Source: Ancylobacter novellus (lineage in GTDB: Bacteria; Pseudomonadota; Alphaproteobacteria; Rhizobiales; Methylopilaceae). Taken from it: DNA of 64,000 nt. This document shows, piece after piece, positions 55,676-64,000 of the stretch (positions within the stretch are counted from its first letter, which is position 1; every line of letters starts with the position of its first letter). A program made the position numbers and the translations under genes. A model generated the notes under the pieces. That model did no database searches, had not been told where the DNA came from, and saw only the letters and a list, made by a program, of their open reading frames with translations. The stretch covers positions 496,001-560,000 of the forward strand of contig QFPN01000002.1 of assembly GCA_003241695.1 (NCBI GenBank). The letters are read 5' to 3'.

Positions 55676-55685
55676 GGTTCTGTCC

Positions 55686-56378
55686 TCAAGCCCCGCGGAA
55701 GCCGGCGGCGCGCGCCTTTTCGAGCGCTGCGCTCTTCACGTCCTCGCTCGTGGTGTCGCCGCCGAGACCGTTGAGGCCTCCGACGAAGCGGTCGCCGCCG
55801 AACGTCGTCAGCGTCACCTCCTTGGTCTGGCCGGGCTCGAACCGGACCGCCGTGCCCGCGGGAATGTCGAGCCGCATGCCGAAGGCGCTCGCGCGGTCGA
55901 AATCCATGGCGCGGTTGATCTCGAAGAAATGGAAGTGGGAGCCGATCTGCACCGGCCGGTCGCCGGTGTTGGTCGCCGTCAGCGTCACGCGAGGGCGGCC
56001 CTCGTTGAGTTCGATCTCGCCCTCTCCGGCGATCGTCTCGCCCGGCTGCACCGGATCGGGCGCCGATCCTTCGGCCGGACGGATGGGCTCATGGACGGTC
56101 ACGAGCTTGGTGCCGTCTGGAAACATGCATTCCACCTGAAGGATGTGGAGCATTGCGGGCACGCCCGGCATGACGTCGTCGCTCGTCAGCACCGTCGCGC
56201 CGAAGCCGATCAGGTCCGCGACGGTCCGACCGTCGCGCGCGCCTTCGAGGATTTCGTCGGTGATGATCGCGACGGCTTCCGGGTGGTTGAGCCTGAGCCC
56301 GCGGGCGCGGCGCTTCCGCGCGAGCTCCGCAGCGGTGAAGATCGTCAGGCGTTCGAGTTCGGTCGGGGTGAGCAGCAT
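55686..56378 (-). CDS. ureAB: Urease gamma-beta fusion subunit
   Basis: A single 230-residue protein combining UreA (about residues 1-100, starting M-L-L-T-P-T-E-L-E-R-L) and UreB (about 105-215, with G-D-R-P-V-Q-I-G-S-H-F-H-F-F-E-I-N and G-M-R-L-D-I-P-A-G-T-A-V-R-F-E-P-G). Fused gamma-beta subunits are known from Helicobacter and from several alphaproteobacteria. It lies between ureF and ureC. Confidence 0.95.
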   Translation of the reverse strand: MLLTPTELERLTIFTAAELARKRRARGLRLNHPEAVAIITDEILEGARDGRTVADLIGFGATVLTSDDVMPGVPAMLHILQVECMFPDGTKLVTVHEPIRPAEGSAPDPVQPGETIAGEGEIELNEGRPRVTLTATNTGDRPVQIGSHFHFFEINRAMDFDRASAFGMRLDIPAGTAVRFEPGQTKEVTLTTFGGDRFVGGLNGLGGDTTSEDVKSAALEKARAAGFRGA

Positions 56379-56396
56379 GCGGGATCCGGTCCGGCG

Positions 56397-57059
56397 TCAG
56401 TTCGAGAACAGGCGGAGATCGCCGCGCGCGTGGCGCGCCGCGGCGATTTCGAGGCGAGGGGAGAAGCTCTCGATGTTATCGGGAAGGGGAGAGGCCGCAA
56501 GTTCCGCCAGAACCGGCAGCAGGCGACGGACCGTCGCCTGGGCCGCGACCGCGCCGACGATCCCGAGCCTCACCGCCGCGGTGGCGTAGGCCGAAATCGT
56601 CATGTAGCCGGAGGCGAGCGCTGCGCCTTCGCGCTCGAGGCCAGAGCCACGCCACACAACCCCTTGCGCGACGGCGAGATGGCCGGGCGCGCGTCCTGCC
56701 CGCACCGTCGCCTGCCACTCGGACGCGTAGGGCGTGCCGATGCGCGCATGGGCGGCGAGCAGGCTCGCGCCGTTGCGGCGGGAGCCGGTGCGGAAGGGCT
56801 CGGAGACCATGGCGGCCTCGACCTCCAGGTCGAGCGCCGCGACCGCCGCGAGATCGGGCGTCCGCTCGTAGGCCTGGAGGAGCGCGACCCGGTCGGCGGT
56901 CGCCCAGCGTCGGCGAAGCGCGCCTTCGATGACGCCTTCCAGATCGCCCTCGGAGAGCTCGATTTCGGCCGCAAGACCTTCGAGCCCGTTCGAGAAGGCG
57001 AAGCCGCCGCTCGGAAACGCCGTGTCCGCCTGCCAGATGGCGAGCAGCGGGCCGATCAC
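56397..57059 (-). CDS. ureF: Urease accessory protein UreF
   Basis: A 220-residue helical chaperone that bridges UreD and UreG. Family N-terminus Q-A-D-T-A-F-P-S-G-G-F-A-F-S-N-G-L-E is clear. It overlaps the ureE stop by four bases and is followed by ureAB after 18 bases. Confidence 0.93.
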   Translation of the reverse strand: MIGPLLAIWQADTAFPSGGFAFSNGLEGLAAEIELSEGDLEGVIEGALRRRWATADRVALLQAYERTPDLAAVAALDLEVEAAMVSEPFRTGSRRNGASLLAAHARIGTPYASEWQATVRAGRAPGHLAVAQGVVWRGSGLEREGAALASGYMTISAYATAAVRLGIVGAVAAQATVRRLLPVLAELAASPLPDNIESFSPRLEIAAARHARGDLRLFSN

Positions 57060-57520
57060 GCGGCGAGCGCTCCGGCCTCGACCGCGCCGTCGGCGAAGCG
57101 GTTGCCGAACAGCGCGTCCAGCCGCGCGCGATACGCCTCTTCGGGACCTTCGAGCGCGATCAGCAGGCTGTCGCCTTCGAAACGCACGCGCCAGTGCAGG
57201 TTGCCGGCGTGATAGCCGAGCTCGATCGCTTCGGCGACGGAGGCCGGCCGCAGCCTGAGCCAGCGCTCGACCTCGGCCCGCACCACGACCGCGCGCGCGT
57301 CGTCGATGAGCAGCACGGCCCCGTCGAACAGCTTCTGGTCGCGCGGCAGCGCGATTGCGAGGTCCTCGCCGGACGGCGTCGAAATCCGCAGCCGACGCCG
57401 CGCCATGTCGGCGAGCGGGATCGTCACGAACTCGACCGCGCCATGGTGCTCGAGCCGATGCAGCCGGTGATGGAGCGACGGATCGGCGCGATCTCCAACG
57501 ATGCGGTCAATATGCAGCAT
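57056..57520 (-). CDS. ureE: Urease accessory nickel chaperone UreE
   Basis: A 154-residue metallochaperone with the N-terminal peptide-binding-like domain (L-A-D-M-A-R-R-R-L-R-I) and the C-terminal metal domain with Y-H-A-G-N-L-H-W, the conserved His region. The His-rich C-terminal tail of some UreE proteins is absent. It is the first urease gene, 69 bases after amiE. Confidence 0.93.
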   Translation of the reverse strand: MLHIDRIVGDRADPSLHHRLHRLEHHGAVEFVTIPLADMARRRLRISTPSGEDLAIALPRDQKLFDGAVLLIDDARAVVVRAEVERWLRLRPASVAEAIELGYHAGNLHWRVRFEGDSLLIALEGPEEAYRARLDALFGNRFADGAVEAGALAA

Positions 57521-57589
57521 GGAGCGGCTTTCGGGATGCGGATGCGGGGTCTCCGCGGCGCCGGGGCGAGGCGCCGCGGAGAGTCGAGG

Positions 57590-58627
57590 TCAGCGATGCG
57601 CCGTTGCAGGCGTCGGCAAACCCTCGATCGGACATTCGTCGGTTCCGACGGTCGGCCGCGTCATGGCCTCGACCATCTCGCGGGTGCCTTCCGGATCGGC
57701 GATCCAGCGCTTGTAGAAGTCGTAGGGACACTCGGCCTGACCCTTGTCGCCGTCGCCGGAGTTGATCATGCCGGTGTAACCGCGGTGAACCAGCTTGAAG
57801 AGATGGTTGTTGGACTGGCTGTTCTTGCGGAAATCGCGGATGAGCGACACGGAGAGCTGGGCGTAGTTCACCCCGTTCTCTTCCGTCCCGCATTCGCCCA
57901 GCGTGCGCCCATCGAAGCCGACGATCGACGAATGGCCGAAATAGGAATAGACGCCGTCGAAGCCGGTGGCGTTGGCGACCGCGACATAGGTGTTGTTGGC
58001 CCAGGCCATCGCCTTCGCCATCACCACCTGCTGCTCCTTGGCGGGATACATGTATCCCTGGCAGCGGACGATGAGCTCAGCGCCGCGCATGGCGCAGTCC
58101 CGCCAGATTTCCGGATAATTGCCGTCGTCGCAGATGATGAGGCTGATCTTCAGGCCTTTCGGCCCATCGGAGACGTAGGTGCAGTTGCCCGGATACCAGC
58201 CCTCGATCGGCACCCAGGGCATGATCTTGCGGTACTTCTGGACGATCTCGCCCTTGTCGTTCATCAGGATGAGCGTGTTGTAGGGCGCCTTGTTGGGATG
58301 CTCCTCGTGGCGCTCGCCGGTGAGCGAGAACACGCCCCAGGTCTTCGCCTTGCGGCACGCGTCCGCGAAGATTTCGGTCTCCTCGCCCGGAATGGCGGAG
58401 GCGGTGTCGTACATCTCCTTGGAGTCGTACATGATCCCGTGCGTCGAATATTCGGGGAAGATCACGAGATCCATTCCCGGAAAGCCGGCCTTCATGCCCA
58501 CCACCATGTCGGCGATGGCCTTGGCGTTGGCGAGCACCTCAGCCTTGGTGTGAAGCCGCGGCATCTTGTAGTTCACCACCGCGACGCCGACGGTGTCCTT
58601 GCTCGATCCGATGTCGCCGTGAAGCAT
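57590..58627 (-). CDS. amiE: Aliphatic amidase AmiE
   Basis: A 345-residue nitrilase-superfamily amidase hydrolysing acetamide, propionamide and similar amides to acid and ammonia. It is very close to Pseudomonas aeruginosa AmiE (346 residues) along its whole length, with the triad E59, K134 and C166 at identical positions. GAGGAGA precedes the ATG. The urease genes follow directly, so amide- and urea-derived ammonia release are probably co-expressed. Formamide may also be a substrate. Confidence 0.97.
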   Translation of the reverse strand: MLHGDIGSSKDTVGVAVVNYKMPRLHTKAEVLANAKAIADMVVGMKAGFPGMDLVIFPEYSTHGIMYDSKEMYDTASAIPGEETEIFADACRKAKTWGVFSLTGERHEEHPNKAPYNTLILMNDKGEIVQKYRKIMPWVPIEGWYPGNCTYVSDGPKGLKISLIICDDGNYPEIWRDCAMRGAELIVRCQGYMYPAKEQQVVMAKAMAWANNTYVAVANATGFDGVYSYFGHSSIVGFDGRTLGECGTEENGVNYAQLSVSLIRDFRKNSQSNNHLFKLVHRGYTGMINSGDGDKGQAECPYDFYKRWIADPEGTREMVEAMTRPTVGTDECPIEGLPTPATAHR

Positions 58628-58929
58628 GGGTAAGGTCTCCTCAAGAGTCGCCCAAAGTCAGGGCGCGACTGACAGTCGCCGCGCCGCCGAAGCCGTTCGC
58701 GAAGTCGTTTTCACGTGATTCACGGCGAACCCGAGCGCTTCGCGCGGGCTTCGCCGAAATGTGCTTGGTCTTTCCGACGATGACGCCCATGTCGTCGCCG
58801 GAAAAACAAAAAAGCCCGCCAAATCCCCTGCGAGAGGATCTGTCGGGCTACATCGCCATGCCAGCTCGACGTCTTCGTGAACCGGCTCAGTCGCCGCGCC
58901 GCATGTGAGCGTCAAAGCAACGCCGGGAG
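58628..58929 (-). promoter_or_regulatory. amiR-amiE intergenic leader region
   Basis: About 300 bases without a gene. It contains a strong intrinsic terminator (58801-58849) roughly 80 bases after amiR and 170 bases before amiE. In Pseudomonas, AmiR binds nascent RNA and prevents termination ahead of amidase genes; the layout here allows the same. I could not find an unambiguous pair of ANTAR hexaloop hairpins (A at loop position 1, G at position 4), so this may simply be the amiCR terminator with a separate amiE promoter. Confidence 0.5.
58801..58849 (-). terminator. Intrinsic terminator upstream of amiE (possible AmiR target)
   Basis: On the gene strand, AGCCCG...CGGGCT forms an outer stem enclosing an inner ATCCTC/GGGGAT hairpin, followed by TTTTTTGTTTTT. 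This is a clear rho-independent terminator placed between amiR and amiE. Confidence 0.88.
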
Positions 58930-59538
58930 CTAAGCATCATTCGTTTTGAAGTTCAATAGCTCGTTCGCGCGGATGATGGCCACCGCCATGTCCTCCATGG
59001 AGAGGCGCTTCGCCATGGCCTGCCGCCGGATCGTCTGGAACGCTTCGTCCTCCGAGAGGTTCTGCCCGGCCATGAGGATTGTCTTGGCCTTCTGGATCTG
59101 CTGAAGCCCCGTCAGCTTCCGCTCGAGCTTGCGGACGCGGCGGGAGCGCTCCTTGCGGTCAATCCAGAGGCTGCGCGCGAGCGCGATCTGGGTCAGCAGT
59201 CCAAACGGCTTGATCGGACGCTCGACCACGGCGAGGGCTTCGCTCTCGAGCACGAGCGCCAGGGTCGCCGGGTTCTCGTAGCCGACGATCGCGATCAGCG
59301 TCGGCGAGGCGTCGGTCATGGTCTTCATCAGCTTCTGGAGCGCGTCGCGATCCTCCTGCTCGATCGCGAGCAGCACGAGGTCGACCGTTTCCGGCAGCGC
59401 CTCGGGGATCGGCCACGTGGTCTCCACGAAACAGCCGATGCGCTTCAGATGATCGACGAGCTGCCTGCCTTCCTCGTCGCTGGGGTGGATCGCGAGGACC
59501 CTCAGACCCTTGATGTCCCGGAGGATCTGGATCGACAT
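58930..59538 (-). CDS. amiR: AmiR-type ANTAR-domain antiterminator
   Basis: A 202-residue RNA-binding antitermination factor (P. aeruginosa AmiR is 196). The N-terminal pseudo-receiver (about 10-125) lacks the phosphorylatable Asp environment; a coiled-coil helix (about 130-145) leads into the C-terminal ANTAR domain with Q-K-A-K-x-I-L-M and E-D-E-A-F-Q-T-I-R-R-Q-A-M-A. In the model system AmiC sequesters AmiR until an amide binds. It starts 15 bases after amiC. Confidence 0.93.
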   Translation of the reverse strand: MSIQILRDIKGLRVLAIHPSDEEGRQLVDHLKRIGCFVETTWPIPEALPETVDLVLLAIEQEDRDALQKLMKTMTDASPTLIAIVGYENPATLALVLESEALAVVERPIKPFGLLTQIALARSLWIDRKERSRRVRKLERKLTGLQQIQKAKTILMAGQNLSEDEAFQTIRRQAMAKRLSMEDMAVAIIRANELLNFKTNDA

Positions 59539-59553
59539 CGTCGCGGCCCGTCC

Positions 59554-60720
59554 TCAGCGCCCGCCCGACGCGGGCGCGTCGAGGAAGTCCGCGGACCAGT
59601 CGTCGAGCCGCTGGGTCATGCAATAGGGGTCGGGCTTCACCCTGACGCCGGGGTTCCACACGATCTGGAAGCGGCCCTCGGCGTCGAGCCGGGCGACGCG
59701 CGGCCACAGATAGGCGTGGTTGTTGTCCGGATCGATCCGGACGCGGCCCTGCGGGGCGTCGACCTCGACCTCGACGATCTCGGCCATCACGCGCCGCGGG
59801 TCGTCGGTTCCAGCGCGTTCCAGCGCTGCGGCGAGGGCGTAAGTCTGGAAATAGGCGGACTCCGCGGCGGACGGAATCGGCGCGTCCGCGCCGAAGCGCA
59901 GACCGTAGGCGGAGACGAACCTCCGGGCCGCCGGCGTCGCGAGCGTCTGGAAGAAGGTCGCTGCGCAGATGTGGCCCTCGGCGACGCCCGGCCGCATTTC
60001 CGCGACGTCGGCCTCGGACGTCGTGAGGCTCGCGATCGGCATCGAGGCCGGGGAGAAGCCCGCGTCGGCGTAGGCTTCGTAGAAGGCCGCCGTCGCCTGG
60101 CCGACGATGGTCGAGAAGATCACGTCGGGCTTGTGCTTCTCGATGCGCGCGATGACGCGGCGAAGCTCCGGGCTGTCGGCCCGCGCGTCGAGCGGCAGGT
60201 AAATTTCGTCCAGCACCGCGCCGCGCGACTGCACGACGAAGTCGCTCATCACCCGGTTGGTCTCGTATGGGTAGATGTAGTTCGAGCCGACCAGCAGAAA
60301 CCGGCGGCCATAATGCGCAAGCAGGTACTTGGCGAGCTGGAATGCGCTCTGGTTGAGGACGGCGCCGGTGAAGACCGTCTGTTCGGAATATTCGAAGCCT
60401 TCGTAGAACGTCGGATAGAGCAGCAGTCCCCGGAACGACTCGACGGCGGGCAGCACGGCCTTGCGGCAGCTCGACATGTAGCAGCCGGCGAGCAGCCGCA
60501 CTCCGTCCTGGCCGATCAGACGCTCCGCGTTCAGCCGAAACCGCTTCGGATCCGAGCCGCAGTCGTAGGTGAGAGGCGTGATCTCGCGACCGCGCACGCC
60601 GCCGGCCGCGTTGATCTCCTCGAGCGCGAGCAGGGTGGCGTTGAGCTGCGCGCGTTCGACGTTCGCGGTGGCCCCCGTCGTCGAATACAGCAGGCCGATA
60701 CGCCAGGGCTCAGTCGCCAC
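59554..60720 (-). CDS. amiC: AmiC-type cytosolic amide-binding sensor
   Basis: A 388-residue type I periplasmic-binding-fold protein lacking a signal peptide, like AmiC (385 residues). Features include W-R-I-G-L-L-Y-S-T-T-G, L-L-A-G-C-Y-M-S-S-C-R-K, L-L-Y-P-T-F-Y-E-G and V-G-S-N-Y-I-Y-P-Y-E. The GTG at 60720 is chosen because CGGAG lies just upstream and the protein then begins close to the first beta-strand; an ATG at 60789 is possible. Negative regulator of AmiR that releases it on amide binding. Confidence 0.92.
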   Translation of the reverse strand: MATEPWRIGLLYSTTGATANVERAQLNATLLALEEINAAGGVRGREITPLTYDCGSDPKRFRLNAERLIGQDGVRLLAGCYMSSCRKAVLPAVESFRGLLLYPTFYEGFEYSEQTVFTGAVLNQSAFQLAKYLLAHYGRRFLLVGSNYIYPYETNRVMSDFVVQSRGAVLDEIYLPLDARADSPELRRVIARIEKHKPDVIFSTIVGQATAAFYEAYADAGFSPASMPIASLTTSEADVAEMRPGVAEGHICAATFFQTLATPAARRFVSAYGLRFGADAPIPSAAESAYFQTYALAAALERAGTDDPRRVMAEIVEVEVDAPQGRVRIDPDNNHAYLWPRVARLDAEGRFQIVWNPGVRVKPDPYCMTQRLDDWSADFLDAPASGGR

Positions 60721-60881
60721 GCGCGACTCCGAATTTCGTGGATGGGGTCCGGCCGCCGCACGACGACCAGACTCATGGATAGCGTCCAAGTCGACGCGAC
60801 ACCAAGCGGCGCGCCGGCGCGGCCTTTGAGCGCGGGCTTGTGGTTGCGGTCGAAGCGTGAGCGTCGTCGGCGCCGCCTGCC

Positions 60882-61355
60882 TCAGCCCTGACGCGCATCC
60901 TCGATCATCTGTTCGAAGAAGTCGTGCCGCTCCTCGTGGGTTTCGACCACGCCCTTCACGAGCGGCTTCGCGGTCCCGTCGCAGAGTTCCTTGAGCCTGC
61001 TCTCCTGTTCCTCGATCGGGCCTCCCGAGAGGGCGCGGATCATGCCGAGGCCGACCGCGCGGGCGGCGCCGGCTGCGCTGACGACGATCTGGGCGGCTTC
61101 CTCGCGCGTCATTGTCGCGAGGATCTCTTCCTTCATATGCGCGATGATCGTGTCGGCGTCGCCGCCCTTGCCGCCGGTCTTCGCGGCGAAGTCGGGATCG
61201 ACCTTCACGCAGACGGAAGTGAAGTTCTGCGCGAGGAGGATCGAGGACAGGACGTTGCGCATCACGTCCTCGTTGAGCGCGCGCGCCGGGGACGAGGTCC
61301 CCAGCGCGAACGCCGCGATCGTCGCCAGAGCGCTGGCCCGCATCGCCGCCCTCAT
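60882..61355 (-). CDS. Periplasmic protein of unknown function upstream of amiC
   Basis: A 157-residue protein with a signal peptide (about 1-26, cleavage near A-R-A-L) and a helical mature part with two Cys (S-V-C-V and E-L-C-D). No family recognised. Its ATG overlaps the stop of the RND pump gene (ATGA), so it is co-translated with the pump and may be an accessory periplasmic factor. It is unlikely to belong with amiC, from which it is separated by about 160 bases. Confidence 0.75.
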   Translation of the reverse strand: MRAAMRASALATIAAFALGTSSPARALNEDVMRNVLSSILLAQNFTSVCVKVDPDFAAKTGGKGGDADTIIAHMKEEILATMTREEAAQIVVSAAGAARAVGLGMIRALSGGPIEEQESRLKELCDGTAKPLVKGVVETHEERHDFFEQMIEDARQG

Positions 61356-64000
61356 GCCGCCGCCGCAGTCGCGGCCTCCGGTTCCGGCGCCGGATCGGGC
61401 TTCCGCCGGCGCGTGAACAGCACGTAGAGGGCGGGAAGCACGAGTAGCGTCAGGAACGTGGACGACACGATCCCGCCGATCACCACGGTCGCGAGCGGCC
61501 GCTGCACTTCGGCGCCCGGACCCGTCGCGATCGCCATCGGCACGAAGCCGAACGAGGCGACCATCGCGGTCATCAGCACCGGGCGAAGCCGCGTCAGCGC
61601 GCCTTCCGTCACGGCCTCCACCAGATCCTTGCCCTGGTCGCGGAGTTTCTGGATGAAGGCGATGATCACAAGGCCGTTCAGCACGGCCACGCCCGAGAGC
61701 GCGATGAAGCCGATGCCGGCCGAGATCGACAGCGGGATGTCGCGGATCAGCAGCGCAGCCACGCCGCCGGTGAGCGCGAGCGGAACGCCCGAGAACACCA
61801 GCGCCGCGTCCTTGAACGAGCCGAGGCTCATGAACAGCAGCACGAAGATCAGCGCGAGCGCGATCGGAACCACGACCGTCAGGCGCTGGGTCGCGGAGAC
61901 GAGCTGCTCGAACTGCCCGCCCCAGCCGATCCAGTAGCCCGAGGGCAGCTTGACGTCGGCCGAGATCGCCCGCTGCGCCTCGCCCACGAAGGAGCCGAGA
62001 TCGCGGTCGCGCACGTTCGCCGAGACCACGATGCGGCGCTTGCCGTTCTCGCGGCTGATCTGGTTCGGCCCCGGGGCCACCTCCAGCGACGCGAGCGAGG
62101 ACAGCGGCACGTAGCGCGTGCGGGAAGCGGGCGCGCCGCCGAGGACTGCGGGGGTCGCCTGCGCCTCGTTGCCGTCCGGCGTTGGCAGCGGCACCGGGAT
62201 GGTCTTCAGCGCCTCGATGTCGGTGCGGAGCTTTTCGGGCAGCCGCACCACGATGTCGAAGCGGCGGTCGCCCTCGAAGATCTGCCCGGCCTCCTTGCCG
62301 CCGACCGCGATCTCGACGATCTCCTGCACGTCGCCGACGCTGACGCCGTAGCGGGCGAGCGCCGTCCGGTTCAGCTTCACGGTCAGGATCGGCAGGCCGG
62401 TGACCTGCTCGGTCTTTACGTCCGCCGCGCCGGGGACCTTCTGGAGAACGGTCTGGACTTCGCCCGCGACCTTCAGCAGCGTGTCGAGGTCGTCGCCGAA
62501 GATCTTCACGCCCACATCCGAGCGCACGCCCGAGATCAGCTCGTTGAAGCGGAGCTGGATCGGCTGCGAGAGCTCGTAGTTCGAGCCGGGGATTTCCTCC
62601 GCGGCCTTCTCCACGTCTTCCATCAGCTCGGCCTTGGTCTTCCTCGGGTTCGGCCGCTCCGACCTTGGTTTCAGCATGATGTAGCCGTCCGAGATCGAGG
62701 GCGGCATCGCGTCGGTCGCGACCTCGGCGACGCCGGTGCGGGCGAACACCTCCTTCACCTCTGGCAACTGCATGAGGCGCTTTTCGAGCGCGCTTTGCAT
62801 CTCGAGCGACTGGGTGAGGCTCGTGCCCGGCACGCGCAGCGCCTGGATGGCGGCGTCGCCCTCGTCGAGGCTCGGGATGAACTCGCCGCCCATCCGCGAG
62901 GCCGCGATCCCGGCGACCACCACGAGCGCGGCCGCGGCCGGCGCCACGATCCAGCGAAGCCGGATCATCAGGCCGAGCAGCGGCCGATAGGTCACGCGCG
63001 CGCCGCGCATGAACCAGTTTTCCTTTTCCTTCACGCGCCCCGTCACGAAGATCGCGATCGCCGCGGGCACGAAGGTCATCGAGAAGATCGAGGCCCCAAG
63101 CAGCGCCATGAGCACCGTGAGCGCCATCGGCGTGAACATCTTGCCCTCGACGCCCGTGAGGGTGAGCACCGGCAGATAGACCACCGCGATGATCATGGTG
63201 CCGAACAGGCTAGGCCGGATGACCTCGCTCGCGCCCGCCAGAATCGTCTCGAACCGCTCCTGCATGGTGAGCAGCCGTCCGCGCCGCTCCTGCTCATGGG
63301 CGAGCAGGCGCAGGCAGTTTTCGACGATGATGACCGCGCCATCGATGATGATGCCGAAGTCGATGGCCCCGAGGCTCATCAGGTTCGCCGAGACCTTGTT
63401 CTCGACCATGCCGGTGATGGTGAAGAGCATGGCGAGCGGGATCACGAGAGCCGTCACGATCGCCGCCCGGATGTTTCCGAGCAGCAGGAACAGCACCGCG
63501 ATGACGAACAGCGCGCCCTCGACGAGGTTCTTCTCGACCGTCGCGATCGTCGCCTCGACCAGCGTCGAGCGGTCGTAGACCGGCCGTGCTTCGATCCCCT
63601 CGGGGAGCGATTTCTGGACGTCGCCCAGTTTGGTCGCGACGCGTTCCGCGACGGTGCGGCTGTTCTCGCCGATCAGCAGCATGGCGGTGCCGAGCACGAC
63701 CTCGTGGCCGTTCAACGTCGCCGCGCCGTTGCGGAGTTCGCGGCCGTCCCTGACCTCGGCGACGTCCGAGACCCGGACGGGAGTTCCTGCGTGCGAGTTG
63801 ATGACGATGTCGCGCACGTCTTCCGCCGTCAGCGCCTGGCCCGGCGTGCGGACGAGATACTGCTCGCCGTTCCGCTCGATGTAGCCCGCGCCGACATTGG
63901 CGTTGTTGGTCGCCAAGGCCGTCATGACGTCGCGGAAGGTGAGGCCGTAGGCCATCAGCCGCGCGGGGTTCGGCAGCACGTGGAGCTGGCGCTCGTAGCC
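61352..64000 (-). CDS. HME-type RND efflux pump (CusA/CzcA family), 3' part
   Basis: Partial: 882 C-terminal residues are in the window and the start lies beyond the right edge, so the N-terminal ~150-200 residues are missing. The pump belongs to the heavy-metal class, shown by D-F-G-I-I-I-D-G-A-V-I-I-V-E-N in the central helix, whose acidic residues carry protons in CzcA/CusA. Usual metals are Co/Zn/Cd or Cu/Ag; which one cannot be told. The last four bases overlap the next gene. Confidence 0.93.
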   Translation of the reverse strand, partial: GYERQLHVLPNPARLMAYGLTFRDVMTALATNNANVGAGYIERNGEQYLVRTPGQALTAEDVRDIVINSHAGTPVRVSDVAEVRDGRELRNGAATLNGHEVVLGTAMLLIGENSRTVAERVATKLGDVQKSLPEGIEARPVYDRSTLVEATIATVEKNLVEGALFVIAVLFLLLGNIRAAIVTALVIPLAMLFTITGMVENKVSANLMSLGAIDFGIIIDGAVIIVENCLRLLAHEQERRGRLLTMQERFETILAGASEVIRPSLFGTMIIAVVYLPVLTLTGVEGKMFTPMALTVLMALLGASIFSMTFVPAAIAIFVTGRVKEKENWFMRGARVTYRPLLGLMIRLRWIVAPAAAALVVVAGIAASRMGGEFIPSLDEGDAAIQALRVPGTSLTQSLEMQSALEKRLMQLPEVKEVFARTGVAEVATDAMPPSISDGYIMLKPRSERPNPRKTKAELMEDVEKAAEEIPGSNYELSQPIQLRFNELISGVRSDVGVKIFGDDLDTLLKVAGEVQTVLQKVPGAADVKTEQVTGLPILTVKLNRTALARYGVSVGDVQEIVEIAVGGKEAGQIFEGDRRFDIVVRLPEKLRTDIEALKTIPVPLPTPDGNEAQATPAVLGGAPASRTRYVPLSSLASLEVAPGPNQISRENGKRRIVVSANVRDRDLGSFVGEAQRAISADVKLPSGYWIGWGGQFEQLVSATQRLTVVVPIALALIFVLLFMSLGSFKDAALVFSGVPLALTGGVAALLIRDIPLSISAGIGFIALSGVAVLNGLVIIAFIQKLRDQGKDLVEAVTEGALTRLRPVLMTAMVASFGFVPMAIATGPGAEVQRPLATVVIGGIVSSTFLTLLVLPALYVLFTRRRKPDPAPEPEAATAAAA

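Noticed and set aside
58801..58849. Certain ANTAR tandem-hairpin motif
   Set aside because: The terminator is clear, but I could not find two hexaloops with A at position 1 and G at position 4, so AmiR binding remains a proposal.

Overview
This is high-GC DNA from an alphaproteobacterium, most likely a methylotrophic member of the Hyphomicrobiales. The pointers are a periplasmic-glucan opgGH pair, a selenocysteine-containing respiratory formate dehydrogenase (FDH), N,N-dimethylformamide (DMF) hydrolase, and many operons joined by ATGA or GTGA start/stop overlaps. The genus cannot be fixed from the sequence alone. No phage, transposase, rRNA or CRISPR array was seen. Both window edges cut genes: a TadG-like gene at the left and an HME-type RND pump at the right.

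Layout. (1) 1-560: start of a TadG-like gene and a tRNA-Lys. (2) 619-13351: a TusA-like sulfur carrier diverges from a long plus-strand run fdoG(Sec)-fdoH-fdoI-fdhE-selA-(Sel1-repeat protein)-selB-(two unknown genes)-moeA. This run makes formate dehydrogenase, inserts its selenocysteine and builds its Mo cofactor. (3) 13361-23374: housekeeping genes (opgGH, a SPOR-like membrane protein, glmU, mmsA, slyX, DUF454, DUF502, small unknowns). (4) 23382-30446 (minus): a tandem nitrilase, allantoicase, ureidoglycolate lyase, a class III CoA transferase, an aldo/keto reductase and a DhaKL-type kinase. (5) 30558-41798 (minus): an urtABCDE-type amide/urea transporter, both subunits of dimethylformamidase, a Rieske-oxygenase relative that has lost its metal ligands, a Sel1-repeat protein, a small unknown and a TorF-type porin. 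(6) 42307-49114 (plus, divergent from the transporter): a LuxR-type response regulator, a soluble hybrid kinase, a binding protein without a signal peptide, and a MoxR ATPase/VWA pair. (7) 49090-52341: oxyR and katG, divergent. (8) 52453-60720 (minus): amiC-amiR, amiE and the urease operon. (9) 60882-64000: a periplasmic protein and an HME-RND pump.

How the parts fit (inference from known enzymology). DMF or related amides would enter through the porin and Urt-type transporter. DMFase splits DMF into dimethylamine and formate, and formate feeds FdoGHI. AmiE hydrolyses short aliphatic amides to ammonia. Allantoicase and ureidoglycolate lyase release urea, and urease converts urea to ammonia. 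The window therefore looks like an amide, C1 and urea nitrogen island.

It appears to hold two separate cytosolic binding-protein sensors: a classical AmiC/AmiR antiterminator pair, and an AmiC-like protein encoded with a two-component system. The least explained parts are the metal-less Rieske homologue with its two small partners behind DMFase, the MoxR/VWA pair with no usual client nearby, and the unknown genes inside the selenoprotein operon.
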